DNA of 21,161 nucleotides, from positions 1-21,161 of the forward strand of contig JAEZJB010000010.1 of the NCBI GenBank assembly GCA_023415845.1. The letters run 5' to 3'. Of this stretch, positions 7,331-14,773 are shown piece by piece. Numbering within the stretch: position 1 is the stretch's first letter; every line of letters starts with the position of its first letter. A program made the translations under genes and the position numbers. The notes beneath the pieces are model-generated. The model saw nothing but the letters and a program-made list of their open reading frames with translations, was not told the origin of the DNA and did no database searches. The DNA is from Chloroflexota bacterium. GTDB lineage: Bacteria; Chloroflexota; Chloroflexia; Thermomicrobiales; UBA6265.

Positions 7331-8578
7331 CTACGGCCGTTCGGATGCGCGTGGGAGAAGCGAGGCAGATTCGGCGACACCTACCAGCCGAATCACCGGC
7401 AGATGACCACCGACAGGTGCAGGCTGGTCGACGTCAAGATGGCACCCCCAGAATCCGTCGTCAAATCCGGTCTGGAACGCCTCAACCCGTTGCTCGCGCG
7501 TGCCGTGAGCGTCCCAGTCGTCCCAATTGGTGCCCGGCCGATCGCCGGCAGAGGCAGTGACCTGAATGGCGGAATCGATCTGGGGCCAACCCACATCCCC
7601 GTTTGCCAGGGCATCCTGAGCATAGACGCCAGCCAGGCAGTCGGCCTGGAGTTCCACCTCGATCGGATACATCCCGCTGTCGAGTTCCGGATCGGACGAG
7701 ATATCGATGCCGAGCAGCGACTGGATATGGTGCGCCCACTCGTGTGAGACCACCATGGTGATGGCATAGGCACCGGCCTGGGCAACGACTTCAGCCTCGA
7801 AGGCGGGATCATAATAGATGGTTACATCAGAAGTGCAGTAATAGATCGAGCGCAGGGAAATGTTGGTCTCCAGGCCACACCCAGTGGAGTACGGCTGCTC
7901 GGTGACCGGGACAATCGTCGCCGGTTCGTAATTCCAGCCCGCGGAGGCAAACACATCGGCCCAGAACCGATCAATGCGCAGCCATGAAGCACGCCGGAGA
8001 TCGCTGCTGGTCGCAGGTGTTGCCTCCAGCATGGCCTGCGTCCGCTCTATCTCGGACATGGTGAGATCGGGGAACCATCGCCAGCGGATACCATCGGCAA
8101 CGAGTGTCCAGACGGCGTCGACTGTGGACTCGACACCCCCAGTCATCACCACCTGGCGGACACGGACTGTGGCGGCCTCCTGATAGGTCATACCCGTGAG
8201 GGGCGAGGTCCAGGGGCCGATGTCGACTGCCTCGATCACGGGGTCATCGACTGGTTCTGGCAGTCCGCCCTGATCAAGCCAGATGAAGAATGCCTGGCGA
8301 GAGAAGATGTTCCGCGCGTCGGGATGCATGCGGTCGTACAGATCGAAGCTCTCGCCGCGCTCCACAGTGCGCGACAGCTCGATGGCGGCGGAGGTTGCGC
8401 TTGCGATCCGGTCATCATCGGCAGGTTGCGCGACAGCGGTGAGAGGGTAGAGCAGGACAACGAGGAGCACAAAAGGAGACAGGAACCAGGACAGCACATG
8501 GCAGGACCTGGTTATGTCAGGCAGGAGGAGGGCGCTGGCCTCAGAACCAGGGTGCACCGGGGCACTCTCCGACGTCAT
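7331..8578 (-). CDS. Secreted neutral zinc metallopeptidase (YpfJ/PF04228-like)
   Basis: The 415-residue protein has a hydrophobic segment at about 30-50 (LSPFVLLVVLLYPLTAVAQP) that acts as signal peptide or anchor. A central region of unknown fold follows, then a C-terminal peptidase domain. That domain shows HEWAH at 279-283 (HEXXH zinc motif), a candidate third ligand Glu309 in VELQADCLAG, and the AHGTREQRVEAFQTGF ending at about 372 that is typical of the YpfJ family. It should hydrolyse peptides outside the membrane. The ATG at 8578 lacks a good SD. A GTG at 8497 that starts just before the hydrophobic segment is an alternative but would leave no basic n-region. It is divergent from the zinc-binding protein gene, 181 bp away, which may reflect shared zinc biology. 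Confidence 0.88.
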   Translation of the reverse strand: MTSESAPVHPGSEASALLLPDITRSCHVLSWFLSPFVLLVVLLYPLTAVAQPADDDRIASATSAAIELSRTVERGESFDLYDRMHPDARNIFSRQAFFIWLDQGGLPEPVDDPVIEAVDIGPWTSPLTGMTYQEAATVRVRQVVMTGGVESTVDAVWTLVADGIRWRWFPDLTMSEIERTQAMLEATPATSSDLRRASWLRIDRFWADVFASAGWNYEPATIVPVTEQPYSTGCGLETNISLRSIYYCTSDVTIYYDPAFEAEVVAQAGAYAITMVVSHEWAHHIQSLLGIDISSDPELDSGMYPIEVELQADCLAGVYAQDALANGDVGWPQIDSAIQVTASAGDRPGTNWDDWDAHGTREQRVEAFQTGFDDGFWGCHLDVDQPAPVGGHLPVIRLVGVAESASLLPRASERP

Positions 8579-8692
8579 GGTGCGATGATCGCCGGGGGAA
8601 AGCGCCGTAGCCGCATCGATGTATCGTCTCCTGCAGTGAGCCAAGCCCGAACGAGCCGCTGGGTTTACGGCAGGAACCGTACCATTGAGCGG

Positions 8693-8735
8693 TTGACTCA
8701 CGTCGACCGGACGGACTATAACGATACCCAGTATC
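8693..8735 (+). promoter_or_regulatory. znuA-like promoter with GATAC palindrome at start site
   Basis: TTGACT (8693-8698), an 18-bp spacer and TATAAC (8717-8722) make a good housekeeping-type promoter for the zinc-binding protein gene. Directly after the -10 box is a perfect palindrome GATAC-CCA-GTATC (8723-8735) covering the expected transcription start. An operator there would block initiation, as Fur-family metal repressors such as Zur do. The palindrome differs from the Zur boxes I know, so the identity of the regulator is open. Confidence 0.65.
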
Positions 8736-8759
8736 AATTAGCGTGTTCTGGAGTTCACC

Positions 8760-9704
8760 ATGTCCCGTTCCCTCTCTCGCCGCCATTTCCTGCTCGGTAC
8801 GACCGCGCTTGCGACCCTCGCCCTGGCCCGACCGGTGGCAGGGCAGGAGGAGACGCCCCCGAACGTGGTGGCGACCTTCAGCATCCTCGGTGACTGGGCG
8901 CAACGGGTAGCTGGAGACGTCCTGACGGTGACGACGATCGTTCCCGCTGGCGGCGACACCCACACCTTCGATCCGGCACCGGACCAGGTGCGGGCGATCG
9001 CGGATGCCGATGTCATCATCGAGATTGGTCCCGGATTCGAGACGTGGCTGGAAGGAATGATCGCGTCGTCTGGCACGGATGCTACGCGGGTTGTGGTCAG
9101 TGACGGGGTTGAGGTGCTGGAACTCGATGAGGAGGACGCGCACGTTCACGATGATGGACACGACCATAGCGACGATGATCCCCACATCTGGGGTGACGTG
9201 CAGAACGCGATCAAGGCGGTCCAGCAGATCGCCACTGCACTGAGCGAGGCCGACCCGGCCAATGCCGCCACCTATCAAGCCAACGCCGACGCCTACATTG
9301 AAGAACTGACTGCTCTTGACGAAGAAATTCGCACCGAGACCTCGACGATCCCGGCGGACCAACGGAAGCTGGTCACCACACATGACACGCTTGGCTATTA
9401 TGCGCGCGCTTATGATTTCGACATCGTCGGCACGGCGCTGGGCTCGATCTCGACCGAGGGAGGTGATCCTTCGGCGCGCGACATTGCCCAACTCGTGAAC
9501 GATATCAAGGCGACTGGCGTGCCAGCGATCTTCGCCGACAACGTTTCCAACAATTCGCTGATGGAATCGATCGCGGCCGAGGCGGGGGTAGAACTCGCTC
9601 CACCCCTCTATACCGACGCACTGGGCCAGCCCGGTTCCGACGGTGCGACGTATATCGACATGATGAAGACCAACACGCAGGTGATCGTCGACGCTCTTGG
9701 CTGA
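8760..9704 (+). CDS. znuA: Zinc ABC transporter substrate-binding protein (ZnuA-type)
   Basis: The 314-residue protein opens with SRRHFLLG and a hydrophobic stretch ending VAGQ, a probable twin-arginine (Tat) signal peptide. It belongs to the cluster A-I metal-binding proteins. Candidate ligands are His68 (GGDTHTFDP), His142 (DPHIWGD), His208 (TTHDTLGYY) and Asp286 (LYTDALG). A histidine as third ligand, with a His/Asp-rich loop at about 125-142 (HVHDDGHDHSDDD), favours zinc over manganese. It would capture zinc outside the membrane and pass it to a ZnuB permease. No permease or ATPase gene is adjacent, so the protein is an orphan here. The ATG has GGAG about 7 nt upstream and a clear promoter before it. 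No cysteine follows the signal peptide, so it is not a standard lipoprotein. Confidence 0.9.
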   Translation: MSRSLSRRHFLLGTTALATLALARPVAGQEETPPNVVATFSILGDWAQRVAGDVLTVTTIVPAGGDTHTFDPAPDQVRAIADADVIIEIGPGFETWLEGMIASSGTDATRVVVSDGVEVLELDEEDAHVHDDGHDHSDDDPHIWGDVQNAIKAVQQIATALSEADPANAATYQANADAYIEELTALDEEIRTETSTIPADQRKLVTTHDTLGYYARAYDFDIVGTALGSISTEGGDPSARDIAQLVNDIKATGVPAIFADNVSNNSLMESIAAEAGVELAPPLYTDALGQPGSDGATYIDMMKTNTQVIVDALG

Positions 9705-9922
9705 CGCGCCCGCCCCTCCGGCGCAGTTTGTACGGGGAAAGGTTTGGGTCAGAACGCAGCCTCGCGGGCATGCGCCGAGACCGGATACGCGTTCTGGTTG
9801 ACCTGCGTGGCCTGGTGGATCACGATAGGCGGGTCCTACCCAGATGGGGTGCGACCACGACCGGTTAGCGGAGTACCTTTCCCCCGATGTATATCGACAA
9901 CCTGCAATTCCGCCAGGACATC

Positions 9923-11212
9923 ATGGCGATTCAACCGATCACCGTGCCCGTCACCGGAACCGCCTACGTTCCCGGCTCGAAGAGCATCACCAACCGGGCC
10001 TTACTGGTTGCAGCCCTGGCTGACGGCCCCTCGGTGCTGACAGGCGCGCTGTTCAGCGACGACACGCGGTATATGGCCGGGGCGCTCAACCAGCTTGGGA
10101 TCGCGGTGACGTCCGACGAGCAGGCGGAAACCTTCACGATCGAAGGGGGCGGGGGAACGTTTCCGGCGAATTCTGGCCTGCTGTTCGTCGGCAACTCCGG
10201 CACAACCGCGAGATTCCTGACTGCCGCCCTCACCCTGGGGCACGGTGAGTTCGTAGTCGATGGCGTGCCGCGCATGCGGGAGCGGCCGATCGACCCGTTG
10301 ATCGATGCCCTGAACCAGCTTGGCGGCAACGTGCGGAGCCAGGAAGAGACGGGATGCCCGCCGGTGGTAGTGACCGCGAATGGTCTGCCCGGTGGCACGT
10401 GCCGATTGGCCGGCAACAAGAGTAGCCAGTATTTCACCGGGCTGCTGATTGCCGCACCGTATGCAGAACAGGGCGTGACGATCGAGGTGGACGGCGAACT
10501 GGTCTCCCGGCCGTATATCGAGATCACGGCCGACGTGATGGACGCGTTCGGAGTGGAAGCCGAGATCGACACCGACTCGTGGCAGAAGTTCCGCGTGGCT
10601 CCCGGCCAGCGTTACGAGGGTGGCCACTATGTCGTTGAGCCGGACGCATCAAATGCCTCCTACTTCTTTGCCCTGGCCGCCGCGACCGGCGGTGACATCA
10701 CGGTCGAAGGTCTGGGTGACACCTCGCTGCAAGGTGACCTCGATTTTGTGGAGGTGCTGGAACAGATGGGGGCGGCGGTCACGATGACCGAGACCTACAC
10801 GCGAGTGAAGGGTCCGGAAGGCGGTCGGCTGCGGGGAGGGGAATTCGACTTCAGCGAGATTTCCGACACCTCCCAGACACTGGCGGCGATTGCCCCATTC
10901 GCCGATGGGCCGGTGACGGTACGGGGCGTGGCCCACAACCGCATCAAGGAAACCGATCGCGTTTCGGCGGTGGCGACCGAACTCCGGAAGCTGGGCCAGG
11001 TGGTGGATGAATTCGAGGATGGTTTCACTGTCCATCCGCAGCCGATCACGCCGGCCGAAATCGAGACCTACGATGACCATCGGATGGCGATGAGCTTTGC
11101 GATTACCGGCTTGCGCGCAAACGGGGTGACGATCCTCGACCCGGGCTGCGTGGCAAAGACGTTCCCAAGCTATTTCCAGCGGCTCGAGCATCTGGTCAAC
11201 GAGTTCCGGTAG
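9923..11212 (+). CDS. aroA: 3-phosphoshikimate 1-carboxyvinyltransferase (EPSP synthase)
   Basis: This enzyme joins phosphoenolpyruvate and shikimate-3-phosphate to form EPSP, the sixth step of chorismate synthesis, in the cytoplasm. At 429 residues it has the usual length. Motifs seen are PGSKSITNR with Lys20, VGNSGTTARF (89-98), NKSSQYFTG, SEISDTSQTLAAI with catalytic Asp315, IKETDR with Glu343, YDDHRMA with Arg387 and KTFPSYF with Lys412. I prefer the ATG at 9923 (AGGA upstream), which gives a standard N-terminus MAIQPITVPVTG. An in-frame ATG at 9887 would add 12 residues. Phe98 stands where E. coli has Pro101. No other shikimate gene is in the window. Hairpins follow the stop. Confidence 0.97.
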   Translation: MAIQPITVPVTGTAYVPGSKSITNRALLVAALADGPSVLTGALFSDDTRYMAGALNQLGIAVTSDEQAETFTIEGGGGTFPANSGLLFVGNSGTTARFLTAALTLGHGEFVVDGVPRMRERPIDPLIDALNQLGGNVRSQEETGCPPVVVTANGLPGGTCRLAGNKSSQYFTGLLIAAPYAEQGVTIEVDGELVSRPYIEITADVMDAFGVEAEIDTDSWQKFRVAPGQRYEGGHYVVEPDASNASYFFALAAATGGDITVEGLGDTSLQGDLDFVEVLEQMGAAVTMTETYTRVKGPEGGRLRGGEFDFSEISDTSQTLAAIAPFADGPVTVRGVAHNRIKETDRVSAVATELRKLGQVVDEFEDGFTVHPQPITPAEIETYDDHRMAMSFAITGLRANGVTILDPGCVAKTFPSYFQRLEHLVNEFR

Positions 11213-11241
11213 CGAGGGAAGACCGGCAGTTGGCACATACG

Positions 11242-11273
11242 GAGTGGTGGTCCCGCTTCCGGGACCACCACTC
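11242..11273 (+). terminator. aroA-downstream hairpin
   Basis: 11242-11255 and 11260-11273 are perfect 14-bp reverse complements (GAGTGGTGGTCCCG stem) with a CTTC loop, 29 nt after the aroA stop. The stem is GC-rich with a tight tetraloop but no T tract follows, so it may end transcription inefficiently or act with the next hairpin. Confidence 0.65.
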
Positions 11274-11303
11274 ACTGGCGCCGTGCGAAACGGCACCAGC
11301 AGT

Positions 11304-11337
11304 CGTTTGCGGGTGACGTCGGTGGCACCCGCAAACG
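11304..11337 (+). terminator. Second hairpin after aroA
   Basis: 11304-11315 and 11326-11337 are perfect 12-bp reverse complements (CGTTTGCGGGTG stem) with a 10-nt loop, 30 bp after the first hairpin. Together they form a tandem structure that may stop readthrough into the large ATPase gene. Confidence 0.5.
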
Positions 11338-11414
11338 CCTGTGGCACATCACCATCTGGCCCGAAAGGCCACTTCCTCATTGGATTGTGTTTGGGGGAAA
11401 GGTTGGGGGTGGAC

Positions 11415-11492
11415 GGTTCCGGAAGAGCGTTTCCGCATCCCGTGGCAGCAGGATGTGGATTGCCTTCCGGAACCAATGAGCGTCTCCCAGCG
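11415..11492. promoter_or_regulatory. Paired TCCGGA element with 14-mer, copy 1
   Basis: GGTTCCGGAAG (11415-11425) and CTTCCGGAACC (11464-11474) are perfect reverse complements, and each contains the palindrome TTCCGGAA. Their centres are 48 bp apart. Five bases after the second comes AGCGTCTCCCAGCG (11479-11492), found again at 17781-17794 after an equivalent pair. The shared order and spacing upstream of paralogues 1 and 3 suggest a conserved control region, with the TCCGGA sites as candidate binding sites. Confidence 0.6.
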
Positions 11493-11612
11493 AACGATCA
11501 TGTGCACCCGTTCGGACCACTCATATCCACTGCTGCAACTTTAGCGCGCCAGAATCGCCAAAACCGGAAGTTCACATGCAATCCCAATGCGGTATACGAC
11601 GGGCAGGCGTGC

Positions 11613-11630
11613 CACAATTGGACATCACCC
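11613..11630. promoter_or_regulatory. CACAATTGGAC(A/G)TCACCC element, copy 1
   Basis: This 18-bp sequence matches 14742-14759 at 17 of 18 positions. It lies 145 nt before the start of ATPase gene 1. The TTG inside it would open an 11-codon frame ending with TAA at 11648-11650, while in copy 2 the same TTG is in frame with gene 2. It may be a regulatory site or the remnant of a shared 5' end. Confidence 0.45.
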
Positions 11631-11775
11631 GTCTTGCTGGCCTGCGTTAACATGGGTCGAATATTCCGAATTGCGACCGATAACCGTGAACTCCATGACG
11701 CTGGACTGCCCGTCCCGTTCCCATGTTTTCGTCGATGACCAATGCCATACGCTGCCACCGGAGGGGAGCCGGACC

Positions 11776-14667
11776 ATGACGCGCAGACAGCGTTCGCCAT
11801 TTGGGGAACTGGTCTTCGCCCACCGCACTGCACGCAATCTCACCCGCGAAGCCATGGCCACAGACCTGGCTGAGGCCAGTGCCCGCTCTGGATTGAGCGG
11901 CACTGTTTCGGAGCGAACGCTTGCCAACGTCGAACGCCAATACGGTCCCAACGATCCATGGTCGTCGATCCAGCAGGCCACCGTGGACATCCTGGCCGAG
12001 TATTTCGGATACGAGGAAGGCTCAGCCGAATGGAGCCAGTTCCAGGCGGCGGCCCACACGACCCGAACGATTGCGTCCGCGACCAGGCGTGAGATCGAGA
12101 CCCAAACGTTCGTGGGCGCCGGACGCGAATCACAGCTGGCCCGGATCGACCACGCCCTGAACGACGTCGCGCGCGGTCATAACGGCGTGCTGCTGCTGGC
12201 GGCAGAAGGAGGCGCAGGCAAAACGACGCTCCTGCTGCATGCCTGCCGCCGTGCGGTAGAGAGGCATGCGAACCTCGCGGTGCTGTGGGGCGAATGCACC
12301 ACCCAGCACCTGCCCTTTGAGCCGTTCACGACGATGACCAGCGCGAGCCTCACGCTGCAGGAACACGCCAGCTCGGAGCACGTTGTCTCGGCCCTGAACC
12401 AGCTTCGGCTACGCGAGCGCCTGCCAGTTGCCCTGGGCAATCTCGCCAGCGAGGGGCAGGTGTTCATCGATCGCTTCGTTCCGATCGACAACATTGATTT
12501 CGACAAGCTCCCCACACCACTGGCGACAACGCTGTCCGGGCGGGAATCAGCCGGCCGAATCCCCACCGATGAGCAGGATTTCCTCGACCAGTCCTGGAAG
12601 GCCCTGACCAGCTATGCACGGTCCGGTCCAACGGTCCTGGTCCTCGACAACCTTCACCTCGCGACGGAGGAAACCGTTTCGCTGCTGCTCGACATCGTGC
12701 GGCGCCTGAGAGGGTCGTTCACTCCGGTCCTGATTTTGGGCTCTTACCGGCCATTCGACCTGATGCCAACTGACGAAGCACCGGCACCACCGTTCGCCCA
12801 GGCACTTCCGGAAATCGGCCGCCTGTTCTACGCGCCGGTGGTTAACCTGGAAACGGCGATCGGCGGCAAAGCCGGACGCGCGTATGTCGAAGCACTCCTC
12901 GCCTCGCGAGTTCAGGATGCCCCGGAGTCCCTGGCGGACGACGTGATGTCGCTGACCGACGGGCTTCCCCTCTTCGTGGAAGCGGTGCTGCGCTGGTATC
13001 AGCAGGGAGAGGAGAGAGAAGAGGTAACGCCGGCCGCCCCCCTGCTATGGAACGAGTTGAAAGCAACGTTGCCATCCGAAATCGGGGGCGTGTTCAACGA
13101 CCTCTTCATGCGACTTCCGGAGCGCCATCGAGTGATGTTGCAGGCGGCCAGCGTGCAGGGAGCGACGTTCTCGGCCGATGTCCTGCAACGGGTGCTGGCA
13201 ATGGCGCGTTCGACGCTCATCGAGGAACTCGTCGACTATCTGGGGAAAGGCGCCAACCTGGTCGAAACGGCCGGCTCGCGCATTATTTCGAACCAGAAGT
13301 CGTACGACTACCGATTCTTCCATTCCCAGATGGCGGATTTCATCTATCGCCAGATCGACGCGGAGACGCTGCGCGACCTGCATCGGGCCACCGCCATCGC
13401 AATGATCGACCTGTGGGGTGTCGACACGCACAACGGCGCGCAATTAATCGCCCGGCACCTGGAGCATGGGGGCCAGCCCGTCGAGGCGGGGCGATGGTAC
13501 CTGCGGGCGGGCGATTTCCACCTCTTCCGGCACGAACACCGTCAATCAGCCCCGTTTTTCCAACGCGTGGTGGACCTCGGCATCGTCGATGACGACCCGT
13601 TCGTGGTTGCCCAGGCGCAGGTTGGACTGGGCAATTGCGCTCGTGGGCTGGGAAACCTGCCGATGGCGGAGCGGCTTCTGACAGAGGCGCGTGAGACGGC
13701 GCGCGAGCACGACGCGCCACTGGCAGAGGCAAACGCGCTCACCTCGCACGGGATGGTGGAATTCGACCTTGGAAACATGGAAGGGGCCGCCACCAGAATC
13801 CGCGCAGCAATATCGATCCTGCGGCACCTTGATGACCACGTGGAGGTCTGCCGCGCGACTGCTTTGCTGAGCCATGCCGTGCTCGCCCAGGGGCTGTTGG
13901 ATGCGGCACGCGAAACCTCTGATGACGCCACGCGGATGGCTGCCGCACTTGGCCATGACGGGCTCTACGTGCAGGCGCTCGTCGCGAAGATGGAATACCT
14001 GCTCGCGATGGGGAAGACACAGGAAGCGATCGACGTGGCCCGGCGTGGCTACGAGATTGCGGACGATCTGGGCGACAGCCATCGGATGGCGCTCTGTTCG
14101 ATTAATCTCGCGATGGGACTGCTCGAGATCGGTCGGCCGGACGAAGCGCAGCGAGCAATCGATCGCCTCTTCACGCTTCGCCAGGTGATCAATGGACGGA
14201 TGCTTGGAAGCGGCCTGTTCGTCCGCGGCCTGATCCAGCTCGACGACGGCCAGTTCGAGGAGGCCGAGCAATCCATTCGCGACTCCCTGGCGATGCGCCG
14301 ACGTCATCACCAGCATGCGCTGGCGATCGAAAACCTTGTGGCCCTGTTGCAGATCGCCACCGGGCGACGTGACGACGAAACGGTGGCCCGTCTGGCCGAG
14401 GAGGTGCGGGCGGCACTTGGGGACCGGGGGCCGGACGGAATCGATGAGCCATTCGCCCTCTTCCTGGCGCTCATTGACGCTGGAGAGCTTCTGGAAGATG
14501 GCGAGATGGTTGCGGAATCAGTCGAGCAGGGCCAGGCTGTGCTTCTCGAACGGGCCAGCCGAATTGCCGACGAGGAGGAAAGGCGTCAATACCTGTCAGG
14601 GCGTGGGTCACATCGGCGACTCATGTCATACTACCCACGTTCTACAAGCTACTTACCAAATTGCTAA
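11776..14667 (+). CDS. HTH-STAND ATPase-TPR regulator, paralogue 1
   Basis: The 963-residue protein has an N-terminal HTH-like domain (about 6-78), a linker, and a P-loop ATPase of the STAND/AAA_16 type (about 112-420). Walker A is AEGGAGKT at 143-150. Walker B is TVLVLDN ending at Asp291-Asn292; its two paralogues have Asp-Asp. The region shows GSYRP (322-326), GGKAGRAYVEALLASRV and the GLPLF motif at 396-400. A helical region with RFFHSQMADFIY leads into about seven TPR-like repeats (560-935), ending with YLSGRGSHRRL. Such proteins are thought to hold a ligand or partner on the TPR arm and switch with ATP to control DNA binding. The ATG at 11776 has GGGGAG 7 nt upstream and begins the RSPFG motif; an upstream in-frame start at 11587 would add unrelated sequence. 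No membrane segment or enzymatic effector is seen. Confidence 0.9.
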   Translation: MTRRQRSPFGELVFAHRTARNLTREAMATDLAEASARSGLSGTVSERTLANVERQYGPNDPWSSIQQATVDILAEYFGYEEGSAEWSQFQAAAHTTRTIASATRREIETQTFVGAGRESQLARIDHALNDVARGHNGVLLLAAEGGAGKTTLLLHACRRAVERHANLAVLWGECTTQHLPFEPFTTMTSASLTLQEHASSEHVVSALNQLRLRERLPVALGNLASEGQVFIDRFVPIDNIDFDKLPTPLATTLSGRESAGRIPTDEQDFLDQSWKALTSYARSGPTVLVLDNLHLATEETVSLLLDIVRRLRGSFTPVLILGSYRPFDLMPTDEAPAPPFAQALPEIGRLFYAPVVNLETAIGGKAGRAYVEALLASRVQDAPESLADDVMSLTDGLPLFVEAVLRWYQQGEEREEVTPAAPLLWNELKATLPSEIGGVFNDLFMRLPERHRVMLQAASVQGATFSADVLQRVLAMARSTLIEELVDYLGKGANLVETAGSRIISNQKSYDYRFFHSQMADFIYRQIDAETLRDLHRATAIAMIDLWGVDTHNGAQLIARHLEHGGQPVEAGRWYLRAGDFHLFRHEHRQSAPFFQRVVDLGIVDDDPFVVAQAQVGLGNCARGLGNLPMAERLLTEARETAREHDAPLAEANALTSHGMVEFDLGNMEGAATRIRAAISILRHLDDHVEVCRATALLSHAVLAQGLLDAARETSDDATRMAAALGHDGLYVQALVAKMEYLLAMGKTQEAIDVARRGYEIADDLGDSHRMALCSINLAMGLLEIGRPDEAQRAIDRLFTLRQVINGRMLGSGLFVRGLIQLDDGQFEEAEQSIRDSLAMRRRHHQHALAIENLVALLQIATGRRDDETVARLAEEVRAALGDRGPDGIDEPFALFLALIDAGELLEDGEMVAESVEQGQAVLLERASRIADEEERRQYLSGRGSHRRLMSYYPRSTSYLPNC

Positions 14668-14741
14668 GTCTTGTCCTACATTTGTATCAAGGTCTGAGGC
14701 CGAGAGGGAATGATGCAGCAATTCCTCCCGCGTATTCTGGA

Positions 14742-14759
14742 CACAATTGGACGTCACCC
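14742..14759. promoter_or_regulatory. CACAATTGGAC(A/G)TCACCC element, copy 2
   Basis: This element matches 11613-11630 at 17 of 18 positions and ends 14 nt before the start of paralogue 2. Just upstream, TATTCT (14733-14738) could be a -10 box, which would place the element at the transcript start. The gap to the preceding gene is only 106 bp and no terminator is seen, so cotranscription with paralogue 1 is also possible. Confidence 0.45.
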
Positions 14760-14773
14760 TGGGCGGAGTTGTG

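Larger units (their letters stand above)
11213..11775. other. Long intergenic region upstream of ATPase gene 1
   Basis: No credible gene is seen in these 563 bp. Open frames here start inside the hairpins or are the antisense of flanking genes. It holds two hairpins just after aroA (11242-11337), a paired TCCGGA element with a shared 14-mer (11415-11492), and an 18-bp element shared with the next gap (11613-11630). The rest shows no clear promoter. Confidence 0.7.

Noticed and set aside
9744..10040. Small plus-strand frame overlapping the start of aroA
   Set aside because: Most of it lies within aroA in another frame and it has no domain or strong ribosome-binding site.
10649..11476. Minus-strand frame across the end of aroA
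   Set aside because: It is antisense to aroA, whose motifs are complete, and has no recognisable domain.
11244..11738. Plus-strand frame of 164 codons in the gap before paralogue 1
   Set aside because: It begins inside the aroA hairpin, has a low-complexity translation and runs across the conserved control elements.
11587..11775. Longer N-terminus for paralogue 1
   Set aside because: The added residues have no counterpart in paralogues 2 and 3, and the start at 11776 has a good ribosome-binding site directly before the shared RSPFG motif.
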